Shown: piece after piece, positions 9,223 through 18,191 of the stretch
How positions within the stretch are numbered: the stretch's first letter is position 1
Layout of the letters: each line of letters starts with the position of its first letter
Assembly: GCF_019752415.1 (NCBI RefSeq)
Contig: NZ_JAIEME010000015.1
Location: 62,001-126,000, forward strand
Reading direction: 5' to 3'
DNA length: 64,000 bases
Source of the DNA: Nitrosomonas sp.
Lineage (GTDB): Bacteria > Pseudomonadota > Gammaproteobacteria > Burkholderiales > Nitrosomonadaceae
Notes under the pieces: model-generated
What the model saw: only the letters and a program-made list of their open reading frames with translations
Database searches by the model: none
Told to the model about the DNA's origin: nothing
Program-made: the position numbers and the translations under genes

Positions 9223-11340
9223 CTAGAAGCGCCACTGCGCGCCTGCGTAAATCCCACGTGGAATGAACACGGGTACTAAGGGAATAAAGTCGGATACAGA
9301 CTCTCTGTGATTTTGGCTAAACAAATTTTGACCGACAACGAACAACTCCGTATTTTTTGTTGGTTTGTATGCCAGCTTTGCATCCATCGTGACATAGCTC
9401 GGAACATTGTAAAGCGAGATAGCACTGGTATAGCGTAACCAAAGATTGAGCTGCAATCTTTCAGAAAAATCATAGTTGGAACGAACCGATAATTGATGTT
9501 GCGGGTTTGCTTTGTCTGCGGCGCCTGCAGTCGGGTCAGTTTTTCTAAAAGCACTATTAGAGGAGAAGTCTATGTTGAGAAAACTGTAACTTCCTTGCAG
9601 GCGCCAGTTATCTCTCGGTTTCCAATCAATCGATGTTTCAACCCCATAGGTTAGTGCAGCTCCTTGATTATTAGCGATAACAGGAAATAGAAATTGTCTC
9701 GGTAATCCTGTGCTGAGCGATAATGCACCCAAGCTTGTATCGCGCATTTGACTGTAGTCATTGACAAAACCCGCCACATCAATGGAAGCTTGCGAAGAGA
9801 ACTGGTGCCGGTATCCCAGTTCGTAAGCGATCAATTTTTCTGAATTGAAGTGATTGCCACCTTGTAATGATGCTGCGATTGGAAAAGGTAAGGCAGATAA
9901 TCCAGGAAAAGCTTGAAATTGTGGTGTGAGATTAATCAGGCTATCGATTTCAGCGCGAGAAGGTGTTCTCACGGCACGGGATACGGCCATCCAGACTGAA
10001 TTCTCAGTATTCGGCGTCCACATCAGGCGTGCATTGGGTTGTATTTCCATTCCAGTGAAATCGTTATGTTCGAATCGACTGCCTACCGAGAACAACAAGC
10101 GATCCGGTATCAGCGTGATGTCATCGCGGATGAAAGTGCCGATCAAATGATTCGTTCGCTCACGAGGGGAAAATGTGACTAAACTGGTGTCGAAAATTTT
10201 GTTGTGATAGAGCCGGTAATTGGCTCCCCAAGTGATATTATGCCGCTCGAATAGTGGAAAACGGTATTGCATATCGACGTCAAAGCTCTCGGCATCAAAT
10301 TTTCCAACTGGCAATAATTGCGATCGATTGCGGTCATAGTATGCCTGCAGCATGAATGAAGTGTTTTCAGAGAAAGTTCGATCCCAGCGAAAGCGTATAT
10401 TCCCCCCTTCGTTATGTCCGCGCATCGCACTTGTTGAGGTAGGCGATAGACTGAGGCCGCTTTTATCGAGGGCGCTTCCATCAAAATTGGCGAAAATATC
10501 GCCCTGCAAGGTAAATTGATCAATGCCGCGGTTATGGTCCACGCGGAATCCCCCTCTGGCCGAATGCCATTGATCGTTAGCATTTCCGCCGGATAATGAT
10601 TGCATGTGGTCTCGTGAAAATCCTTTGGCGTAGATACGGAAAGGCGTTTCTTCATTGATTTTCCCGCCGTAGCGTGCGCCTACAAAGCCCTGCTCAAAAC
10701 TACCGCCCCCGGCTGTGAGGAGTGTTCCTTGGGTATCGGCAGCTTTCTTGGTGATAATGTTGATGACACCATTAACTGCATTGGATCCCCAAGATACTGC
10801 AGCAGGCCCGCGAATCACCTCGATGCGCTCGATATCTTCCATCAGCGTATCAATTTGTTCCCATAGAACACCTGAGAATATTGGGGAATACACGCTACGG
10901 CCATCCATCAGTACTTGCAGTTTATTGTCATAGACTCCATTAAAACCACGGATACTGACAGCCCATTTGTCTGTACCGACACGTTCCACTTGTACCCCAG
11001 GCGCCATTCGCAAGGCATCGGGAATACTTGTCGCGCCAGAACGGCGAATGTCATCTTGGGTAATCACAAAAACGGCGGATGCGACTTGGGTGAGCTTCTG
11101 CGGATTTCTGGAAACTGTGGTGACTTTGATGTTCATCAGCTCTTCGATACTTAGACTCATAAACTGATTATCAACAGCTTTATTTCCAGCAACTGCGGAA
11201 TTTGTCAAATGACCAAAGATAACAAGTAGCAAGAGTTTCCAGATCAAAGTTTTTAACCAGTTATATTCCAATACCAAGCGAATAAACACCAGTTTAGTCA
11301 GTGGAAAAATATTTTCATTTTTCTCGCCTAGAAGCGCCAC
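9223..11340 (-). CDS. TonB-dependent outer-membrane receptor, copy 1
   Basis: A 705-residue receptor. A signal-like hydrophobic stretch lies near residues 33-50, then the pre-plug motif LSIEELMNIKVTTVSR. The plug domain shows VFVITQDDIRRSGATSIPDALRMAPG, SIRGFNG, LMDGRS, IERIEVIRGP and NAVNGVINIITKK, and a 22-strand-type barrel ends in the aromatic residue of YAGAQWRF. The substrate is unknown. The GTG start used here gives an unusually long leader; a start nearer the hydrophobic stretch is possible. It overlaps the end of receptor 2 by 13 bases and precedes YfiR copy 1, so it is co-transcribed with a likely periplasmic partner. Confidence 0.92.
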   Translation of the reverse strand: MALLGEKNENIFPLTKLVFIRLVLEYNWLKTLIWKLLLLVIFGHLTNSAVAGNKAVDNQFMSLSIEELMNIKVTTVSRNPQKLTQVASAVFVITQDDIRRSGATSIPDALRMAPGVQVERVGTDKWAVSIRGFNGVYDNKLQVLMDGRSVYSPIFSGVLWEQIDTLMEDIERIEVIRGPAAVSWGSNAVNGVINIITKKAADTQGTLLTAGGGSFEQGFVGARYGGKINEETPFRIYAKGFSRDHMQSLSGGNANDQWHSARGGFRVDHNRGIDQFTLQGDIFANFDGSALDKSGLSLSPTSTSAMRGHNEGGNIRFRWDRTFSENTSFMLQAYYDRNRSQLLPVGKFDAESFDVDMQYRFPLFERHNITWGANYRLYHNKIFDTSLVTFSPRERTNHLIGTFIRDDITLIPDRLLFSVGSRFEHNDFTGMEIQPNARLMWTPNTENSVWMAVSRAVRTPSRAEIDSLINLTPQFQAFPGLSALPFPIAASLQGGNHFNSEKLIAYELGYRHQFSSQASIDVAGFVNDYSQMRDTSLGALSLSTGLPRQFLFPVIANNQGAALTYGVETSIDWKPRDNWRLQGSYSFLNIDFSSNSAFRKTDPTAGAADKANPQHQLSVRSNYDFSERLQLNLWLRYTSAISLYNVPSYVTMDAKLAYKPTKNTELFVVGQNLFSQNHRESVSDFIPLVPVFIPRGIYAGAQWRF

Positions 11341-13394
11341 TCAGCCCCCGCGTAAACACCACGGGGTATGTGTGTAGGAAGCGAGGGAATAAAATCAGTT
11401 ACAAACTCGCGATGATTCTGACTCAGCAAATTCTGCCCGACAAGAAATAGCTCAATATTCTTTTTGGGTCTATACACAAATTTGGTATCCAGCGTCACGT
11501 AACCAGGGATGTGATAGAGATCGACCTTGCTGACATAACGTAACCAGAGATTAAATTGTATCCTGTCTGAGAAATCGTAATTTGAACGCAATGAAACTTG
11601 ATGCTGCGGATTGACTCTGTCTGCAGCACCTGATCCTGGATCAGGCTGTGCGATTGCAGCATTTGTCTGCGTCCGCATATGAAGATAGCTGTAATTGCCC
11701 TGAAGGCGCCATTTTTCATGGGGTTTCCAGTCAGCCGATATTTCAGCACCGTAAGTTTGTCCAGAAGCATTATTATTAAATCCTATGGGTAATGTGAAGT
11801 GCGGTGGAAGACCTGGCTGAAAAAGTGGAAATCCAGGGGAGAAGCTGCGCAGTTGACTATAATCATTATAGAAAGTGGCCATATCAACCGATGCGTGCGG
11901 AGAAAACTGATGGCGGTATCCCAGCTCATATGCCAACATTTTCTCGGAAGTAAAGTTTGATGATCCCATTGCCTGTGCCAGAATTGGGAGTGGCAAGATG
12001 GATGTTCCAGGAATTGCGTTTACTGTTCTTACATTCAGTAACATATCATTTTCAGAGCGGGAAGGTGTGCGTACGGCCCGTGAGACTGCTACCCAAACTG
12101 AGTTCTGTGTATCGGGCGTCCACATCAACCGTGCATTGGGTTGAATTTCCAAGCCACTAAAGTCATTGTGATCCAAGCGCGTACCGAGATTCAGTCGCAG
12201 ATGCTCAGGTATCAGAGTGATCTCATCGCGGATAAACGCACTTGCAAGCTGGTTTGTTTGCTGGCGAGGATTGAATGAGATGAGTTCTGCATCGGATACC
12301 TTGTTGTGATACAAGCGATAATTGAGTCCCCAAGTCAGGTCGTGTTTTTCGAACAGAGGGAAACGATGTTGGAAATCAATGTCAAAACTCTCAGTTTTAT
12401 AGATAGTCACTGGCAGTAAACGATAATCTACGCGATCATAATAAGTTTGCAGCATGATGGCGGATTTCTCGGAATACGTTCGATCCCAGCGGAAGCGTAT
12501 ATTCCCGCCTTCGCTATGTCCTCTTGAAGTGCCCGGCAAGGTTATTACCGGACTCAACGGTTGCCCCGCTGCATTGCCGATTGAGTTGTAAAAAATATCA
12601 CCTTGCCATGTGAACTGATCAATGCCGCGCGAGTGATCCAAGCGGAATCCTCCCCTGGCGTTGTGCCAATCATCATTGGCACTTTTTCCCGAGGTTGTGT
12701 TCATGTGATCTCTGGTGAATCCTTTTGCGTAAACCCGGAAAGGAGTTTCATTATTAATTTTTCCACCGTAGCGCGCACCTACAAAACCCTGCTCAAAACT
12801 ACCGCCACCTGCTGACAGTAAGGTGCCTTGTGTATCGGCAGCTTTCTTGGTGATAATATTGATGACGCCATTGACTGCATTGGCGCCCCATACGGCCGCA
12901 TTGGGGCCGCGGATCACTTCGATGCGCTCGATATCTTCCATCAGCGTATCTTCCAGCTCCCACTGCACACCAGAAAAAAGTGGATTGTAAATACTCCGGC
13001 CATCGATCATGACCTGCAACTTATTGGAAAAACGGCTGTTGAAACCCCGGATACTGACTGCCCATTTGTCGGTACCTATCCGTGCGACTTCAACACCGGG
13101 TGCCATACGTAAGGCTTCCGGGATGCTGGTTGCGCCAGAGCGGCGAATATCGTCTTGTGTAATTACGAAAATGGCAGAGGGGACTTCGGAGAGTTTCTGT
13201 GAGCGCCGGGATGCTGTCGTTACTTTGATGTTCATCAGCTCTTCAATGCTCAGATCGATAAACTGATTATCTATTGACTTACTTCCAATCGTAGATTTAT
13301 TTCCGGCAACCGAGAAATTTGTAAGGCTGCATACAAAAATGAAGATGAAGAACTTCAGATTCAATAGGATTGGTAGGCGATAGAAAGAGATCAT
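11328..13394 (-). CDS. TonB-dependent outer-membrane receptor, copy 2
   Basis: A 688-residue receptor with a signal peptide (about 8-31), LSIEELMNIKVTTASR, plug motifs (SGATSIPEALRMAPGVEVAR, IERIEVIRGPNAAVWG, AVNGVINIITKKAADTQG) and a C-terminal barrel ending YAGAEWRF. It is clearly paralogous to receptors 1 and 3: the plug regions are nearly identical and differences concentrate in the extracellular loops. That pattern fits receptors diversifying for different ligands. The order is YfiR 2, this gene, receptor 1, YfiR 1, with gaps or overlaps under 20 bases. Confidence 0.93.
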   Translation of the reverse strand: MISFYRLPILLNLKFFIFIFVCSLTNFSVAGNKSTIGSKSIDNQFIDLSIEELMNIKVTTASRRSQKLSEVPSAIFVITQDDIRRSGATSIPEALRMAPGVEVARIGTDKWAVSIRGFNSRFSNKLQVMIDGRSIYNPLFSGVQWELEDTLMEDIERIEVIRGPNAAVWGANAVNGVINIITKKAADTQGTLLSAGGGSFEQGFVGARYGGKINNETPFRVYAKGFTRDHMNTTSGKSANDDWHNARGGFRLDHSRGIDQFTWQGDIFYNSIGNAAGQPLSPVITLPGTSRGHSEGGNIRFRWDRTYSEKSAIMLQTYYDRVDYRLLPVTIYKTESFDIDFQHRFPLFEKHDLTWGLNYRLYHNKVSDAELISFNPRQQTNQLASAFIRDEITLIPEHLRLNLGTRLDHNDFSGLEIQPNARLMWTPDTQNSVWVAVSRAVRTPSRSENDMLLNVRTVNAIPGTSILPLPILAQAMGSSNFTSEKMLAYELGYRHQFSPHASVDMATFYNDYSQLRSFSPGFPLFQPGLPPHFTLPIGFNNNASGQTYGAEISADWKPHEKWRLQGNYSYLHMRTQTNAAIAQPDPGSGAADRVNPQHQVSLRSNYDFSDRIQFNLWLRYVSKVDLYHIPGYVTLDTKFVYRPKKNIELFLVGQNLLSQNHREFVTDFIPSLPTHIPRGVYAGAEWRF

Positions 13395-13411
13395 AGGTAA
13401 TAATACCGTTT

Positions 13412-14002
13412 CTATTGGTGAACTTTAACAGCGAGTTGCAGTAATTTTGAACTGATATCGAGTCCTGAAGCGCGTGCTTTGGTCAAATTAATTTCAAAAA
13501 CAATTTTCTCATTGACTAGGCTCATATTGATTGCAATACCCTGTGCAGTAGCATTTGGGCTATCAGCCAGTGTGAGGATGGGTTCATTCTGTAGATCGCT
13601 TAAAATACTTGATAACTGGGCGCTCACTGATTTAGAGAAGAAGATTGCCTGGCACGCTTTTAATTTGTCAGGGTTAGTAATGCGCACTACTTTGATATGA
13701 CGATTATTAATTGATCTGTTTTGTAGTTTGTCGATTTCCTGGTCGAAATAATCTTCCCCATAAACACACAGATTAATCGTCTGGCCGGTACTGTCGGGCC
13801 AGTGCGTGAAAGCAATAAAGTTATAAATAAAGGCTGCTTTGACCTGGTATTCAACCATACTGTCAGCCATCGCCACCGGATGAGAAGCCGGCAGACAAAG
13901 CCCCAGATACAAGGCGAATAAAAAGTGATACAAACTTCGTTTCGCGAATGTATTTGAGCGCTTGAGTAGTCGATTAAATAAGTGCATGTCCAAGAATCTC
14001 AT
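13412..14002 (-). CDS. YfiR-family (DUF4154) periplasmic protein, copy 2
   Basis: A 196-residue near-duplicate of YfiR copy 1: MVEYQVKAAFIYNFIAFTHW, NLCVYGEDYFDQ, ACQAIFFSKSVSAQL, SSKLLQLAVKVHQ. An N-terminal export segment ends near AMADS. The gene starts one base after the TonB receptor 3 stop and ends 18 bases before receptor 2, so it is embedded between two receptors. Changes relative to copy 1 are mostly conservative, which suggests both copies are kept functional. Its proposed role is a periplasmic regulator sensing receptor state or envelope redox state. Confidence 0.9.
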   Translation of the reverse strand: MRFLDMHLFNRLLKRSNTFAKRSLYHFLFALYLGLCLPASHPVAMADSMVEYQVKAAFIYNFIAFTHWPDSTGQTINLCVYGEDYFDQEIDKLQNRSINNRHIKVVRITNPDKLKACQAIFFSKSVSAQLSSILSDLQNEPILTLADSPNATAQGIAINMSLVNEKIVFEINLTKARASGLDISSKLLQLAVKVHQ

Positions 14003-16066
14003 TTAGAAACGCCATTCCGCCCCCGCATAAACACCACGCGGTATGGTCGTGGGAATTGAAGGCAGAAAATCAGATACAAACTCTCTGTGATTTTGGCTAA
14101 ACAGATTCTGGCCAACCAGGAACAGTTCGAGATTCTTTACTGGTTTGAATGACAGCCGGGTATCCATGGTGACGTAGTCTGGAATATGGTAGAAATCTAC
14201 TTTACTGACATAGCGCAGCCAGAGATTGAATTGCAATTTTTCCGATACATCATAGTGTGAGCGCAATGAGACTTGATGTTGCGGACTCACCTTGTTGGCG
14301 CTGCCTGTCGTTGGATCCAGGTTCTTGAGCGCCGAATCAGAGTGAATATGCATGTCGATAAAGCTGTAGTTCCCTTGCAGACGCCATCTTTCGTAGGGCC
14401 GCCAATCGACGGATGTTTCGACCCCTTGCGTATAACCGGAGGCCTTGTTGGTTAGTCCTACGGGTAATATCAGGTGAGGCGGGAAGTTGGCATGAAAAGA
14501 TGGAATTCCGGCGGATAGATCGCGTAATTGACTATAATCATTATAGAAAGCCGCAATATCAACCGATGCTTGCGGAGAAAACTGATGGCGATATCCCAAC
14601 TCGTAAGCCAATAATTTCTCAGAATTAAAATTCGATGCGCCGTTTAATTGTGCAAGAATCGGGAAAGGTAACAATGCTGATAATCCGGGGGCAGTACTTA
14701 GTGTCCGAGCATTCAACTGGATATCATTTTCCGCCCGGGAAGGTGTGCGTACGGCACGTGAGGCTGACATCCAGATCGAATTTTTGGTATCGGGTGTCCA
14801 CATCAAGCGTGCGTTAGGCTGAATTTCCATGCCGGTAAAGTCGTTGTGATCAAACCGTGAGCCCAGGGTAAACCGCAAATGCTCGGGTATCAACGTGATT
14901 TCATCTCGAATAAATGCGCTCAGAAGTTGATTGGTTTGCAGACGCAGACTAAATGAGATGAGTTCGGTATCCGAAACTTTATTATGATATAAGCGGTAAT
15001 TGGCTCCCCAGGTCAAATCGTGCTTGTCAAAAAGCGGAAAGCGATGTTGAAAATCAATATCAAAACTTTCGGCTTTAAAGATTGAGCTGGTTAATAATTT
15101 ATAATCGACGCGATCATAATAAGTTTGCAGCATGATTGCCGATCGCTCAGAGATAGTCCGATCCCAGCGCAAGCGGATATTCCCCCCTTCATTATGTCCT
15201 CTGGATGCTTCAGCTTGGATGACGGGTGCGCTGAGTTGGGATTTATCCAATCTATCGCCATACGAGTTGTGGAAAATATCGCCCTGAATTGTAAACAGAT
15301 CAATTCCGCGCGTGTGATCCAGTCTGAATCCCCCTCTGGCGTTGTGCCAAGCATCATTGGCATTTTCTCCGATGGTGGTTTTCATCTGATCTCTGGTGAA
15401 TCCCTTGGCATAAAAACGGTAGAAAGTGTCGTCATTGATTTTTCCACCATGGCGCGCACCAAAAAATCCCTGTTCAAAACTGCCGCCACCTGCTGAAAGC
15501 AAAGTGCCTTGAGTATCAGCAGCTCTCTTGGTGATAATGTTGATAATGCCATTCACCGCATTTGCGCCCCATACGGCTGCATTGGGGCCACGTATCACTT
15601 CGATACGTTCGATATCTTCCATCAAGGTGTCTTGTTGCTCCCACTGCACGCCGGCGAAGAGCGGATTGTAAACACTCCGGCCATCCATCAGGACCTGCAG
15701 CTTGTCGGCGAATCGTCCGTTGAAACCCCGTATGCTGATTGCCCATTTATCCGTGCCGATCCGTGCGACTTCAACACCGGGAGCCATACGTAAAGCCTCC
15801 GGGATGCTGGTTGCGCCAGAGCGGCGGATATCATCTTGTGTGATGACGAAAATGGCAGAAGGGACTTCAGAGAGCTTCTGTGTGCGCCTTGATGCGGACG
15901 TGACTTCAACTTTCATCAGTTCTTCGATGCTGAGATCTAGAAACTGATTCTCAATCGATTTATTTCCAGTCATCACTTTATTTTCAGCAATGGCATGATT
16001 TGCAAAGCAGCAGAAAATAACGAAGATTAAGGATTTTAAATTCAACAGTGTTGCGGGGCTGGCCAT
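14003..16066 (-). CDS. TonB-dependent outer-membrane receptor, copy 3
   Basis: A 687-residue receptor of the same subfamily as copies 1 and 2. It has a signal peptide (about 8-28), LSIEELMKVEVTSASRR, plug motifs (SGATSIPEALRMAPGVEVAR, IERIEVIRGPNAAVWG, VNGIINIITKRAADT) and an aromatic end, YAGAEWRF. It is the first gene of the downstream receptor/YfiR half of the cluster, 169 bases after the HDOD-GGDEF gene, so it may have its own promoter there. Barrel loops differ strongly from copies 1 and 2. The substrate cannot be read from the sequence. Confidence 0.93.
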   Translation of the reverse strand: MASPATLLNLKSLIFVIFCCFANHAIAENKVMTGNKSIENQFLDLSIEELMKVEVTSASRRTQKLSEVPSAIFVITQDDIRRSGATSIPEALRMAPGVEVARIGTDKWAISIRGFNGRFADKLQVLMDGRSVYNPLFAGVQWEQQDTLMEDIERIEVIRGPNAAVWGANAVNGIINIITKRAADTQGTLLSAGGGSFEQGFFGARHGGKINDDTFYRFYAKGFTRDQMKTTIGENANDAWHNARGGFRLDHTRGIDLFTIQGDIFHNSYGDRLDKSQLSAPVIQAEASRGHNEGGNIRLRWDRTISERSAIMLQTYYDRVDYKLLTSSIFKAESFDIDFQHRFPLFDKHDLTWGANYRLYHNKVSDTELISFSLRLQTNQLLSAFIRDEITLIPEHLRFTLGSRFDHNDFTGMEIQPNARLMWTPDTKNSIWMSASRAVRTPSRAENDIQLNARTLSTAPGLSALLPFPILAQLNGASNFNSEKLLAYELGYRHQFSPQASVDIAAFYNDYSQLRDLSAGIPSFHANFPPHLILPVGLTNKASGYTQGVETSVDWRPYERWRLQGNYSFIDMHIHSDSALKNLDPTTGSANKVSPQHQVSLRSHYDVSEKLQFNLWLRYVSKVDFYHIPDYVTMDTRLSFKPVKNLELFLVGQNLFSQNHREFVSDFLPSIPTTIPRGVYAGAEWRF

Positions 16067-16153
16067 TCAGGTCGCAAGTAATTCATTGTCTGGGAGCGCC
16101 AATCAGGCTTTTGCTTGGTTAGCACGGGTATTGTTTATTTGTCAGAATTCGCC

Positions 16154-16159
16154 ATTATA
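16154..16159 (-). promoter_or_regulatory. Candidate -10 box for TonB receptor 3
   Basis: The minus strand reads TATAAT here, about 88 bases upstream of the receptor 3 start, inside the only large gap between the signalling genes and the downstream receptors. No good -35 hexamer stands at 16-18 bases, so this is a weak call. Confidence 0.25.
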
Positions 16160-16235
16160 ATCTGTAAGCAAGTTCCTTAAAACTTCGATTAGGGCGGATT
16201 CAGATATTCTTTTTCAGAAAATAAGAGGGAGTTGA

Positions 16236-18191
16236 CTAAATCTTGTCTGCGGGATTAATAGGTGCTGTGGGCGTAGCTATAAGCTTATTATTTATCGCCA
16301 GGAAAACTCTATTTCTACCCGCATTTTTAGCGGCGTAGAGCGCCTTGTCAGCAGCATTGACGAGTTGGTCTTCGCTTTGCATGCCGGCTTCTTTTAAGGC
16401 AATACCGATACTAATCGAGATTTTTATGTGCAGTTCATCAATCACAATCTGTTGTGTATTGATATGCTGACGGAGTCTTTCTGCAAATTGAACAAGGGAC
16501 TTTAATTCGATGTTGCCCGGCTGGCAGACGACCAAAAACTCTTCTCCGCCCATACGGCAGAAAGTATCGCCTTTGCGGGCAATTTTTCGAATCGATGCGG
16601 CCACTTGTTTTAGCACCTTGTCGCCAATGGCATGGCCATGGGTATCGTTAACCACTTTGAAATGATCAATATCGAGGAGCATAACAGCCATTGATTGGTT
16701 GGACCGGTTCGCAACGCTCCATACTTCAGCCAGTGTTTCCATGCCGGAGCGCCGATTGGGCAATTCAGTCAGCATATCGGTCAGAGCAAAATACTCCAGT
16801 CTCCGATTTGTGACGGCTAATTCAGCGGCAAAGCGCTTGAGCTGTTCGCGATCATGATCCCATGAATCCTGTAACTTTCGATAGTGCCAGGCTGCTCGCA
16901 ATCTGGCTCGAAAGGCACGAATATTAATGGGTTTTGTTACATAATCATCTACACCCGCGTCAAATGCCTTAATGACTTCCTCTTCATCTTCTATGCCAGT
17001 CAGCATAATGATATATAAATTTTGCCCCCACTCTGTTGCACGTAACGATCTGGTTAATTCAAGGCCATTCATTACCGGCATCATCCAGTCCGTTACGACA
17101 ATATGCGGCAAGATGTCCATCGCGAGCGCTAGAGCTTGCTGACCGTCGCTGGCAGTAAAGACAGTATGGCCAAGTACTTTAGATAACAGCTCTTTGGCAA
17201 GAATGAGGCTGGTTGGATCGTCTTCTACCAAAAGGATACGCAGCGAAGCAGCATCGGTCGCATTTTCCGTGCGTGGCGCAGTCGCATTCATCATCTTATC
17301 GAATGGGGGAAGGAGTTCCACACCAGGCAGCTTGAGTATTTTCCCCCATGCGTGCCATGCCTGCATGATTTGGTCTATAAAGGCGCCAAATGTTTCAGTG
17401 TCTAACCCGATTCTCCCGCCAAACAGTATCAGTTCGGAGATACGTTGGTTACGTTCAGATTCTTCGGCTAATCCAAAATCGGCTATCTGTTTAGCCAAGT
17501 ACAGCAGATGCACAATTTGATACGGGCGAGAGCCTTCGGAAAAACCTGATTCAGTCGGTGTTTCATGATAGTAGATTGGTTCTACAAAGATTCTGGGAAC
17601 ACCAAAGTTGATCAGCATCGCCGCAGTTAATTCATTATGGTCAGTCTGCAAATATTGTTGTTCCAATTCATTCAGAGTGATGCCGGGCGATTGTTTTGCG
17701 ATGAGTTCCGTGTATTTATCCGGATAAATTGTGGCTAACGCCAAACAACCGATACGCATCATCAAACCACACGCGAATAATTCATCGGGTGCAGACACGC
17801 GAGTTGTTTTACCCAACTCTTGCATGGCAATCGCCATGAGTAGCGAATGTGACCAGAATTCTTGATAATCAAATCCTTTGCAAGTGCCTTTTTGATATTG
17901 ATCAATCAATGAGAAGCCCATTGCCAGCTGTTTGACTACCGTTAAACCAACATGAGGCACTGCCTCAAATACAGAAGAAATAGCGCGGCTGCGCTGATTC
18001 GTCGCATTGGCCCGCTGAATCAAACGGCCAGAAAGTGCGGGGTCGGTTTGAATGAGTTTGGTAATTTCATTGATGGTGACATCTTCCCGCTGGCAAGCTT
18101 CCAGTAGCGCAAGTGCTACCCCCTTGGGACTGGGTAATAATGTGCCGATTTTTAATTGATCAATATCAGCAATTTTCATCATCGATTCCAT
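16236..18191 (-). CDS. HDOD-REC-GGDEF signalling protein (diguanylate cyclase)
   Basis: A 651-residue protein. Residues 12-215 form an HDOD domain (LLPSPKGVALALLEACQRED, LIQTDPALSGRLIQRAN). A receiver domain follows (about 320-440; acidic pair in LLVEDD, phospho-Asp in VVTDWMMPVMNG, Lys in YVTKPI), then a coiled helix and a GGDEF domain (about 475-635). The catalytic loop is MGGEEF and an inhibitory RxxD site (RKGD) stands just before it, so it should be an active, product-inhibited cyclic-di-GMP synthase. It overlaps the upstream REC-GGDEF-EAL gene by 26 bases, or 14 if the internal ATG (MKIADIDQL) is used. It is a likely output of the hybrid kinase upstream. Confidence 0.92.
   Translation of the reverse strand: MESMMKIADIDQLKIGTLLPSPKGVALALLEACQREDVTINEITKLIQTDPALSGRLIQRANATNQRSRAISSVFEAVPHVGLTVVKQLAMGFSLIDQYQKGTCKGFDYQEFWSHSLLMAIAMQELGKTTRVSAPDELFACGLMMRIGCLALATIYPDKYTELIAKQSPGITLNELEQQYLQTDHNELTAAMLINFGVPRIFVEPIYYHETPTESGFSEGSRPYQIVHLLYLAKQIADFGLAEESERNQRISELILFGGRIGLDTETFGAFIDQIMQAWHAWGKILKLPGVELLPPFDKMMNATAPRTENATDAASLRILLVEDDPTSLILAKELLSKVLGHTVFTASDGQQALALAMDILPHIVVTDWMMPVMNGLELTRSLRATEWGQNLYIIMLTGIEDEEEVIKAFDAGVDDYVTKPINIRAFRARLRAAWHYRKLQDSWDHDREQLKRFAAELAVTNRRLEYFALTDMLTELPNRRSGMETLAEVWSVANRSNQSMAVMLLDIDHFKVVNDTHGHAIGDKVLKQVAASIRKIARKGDTFCRMGGEEFLVVCQPGNIELKSLVQFAERLRQHINTQQIVIDELHIKISISIGIALKEAGMQSEDQLVNAADKALYAAKNAGRNRVFLAINNKLIATPTAPINPADKI

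Noticed and set aside
9926-15947. Many antisense open frames across the TonB receptor genes
   Set aside because: They mirror the conserved receptor codons and recur at the same place in each paralogue; no starts or domains of their own.
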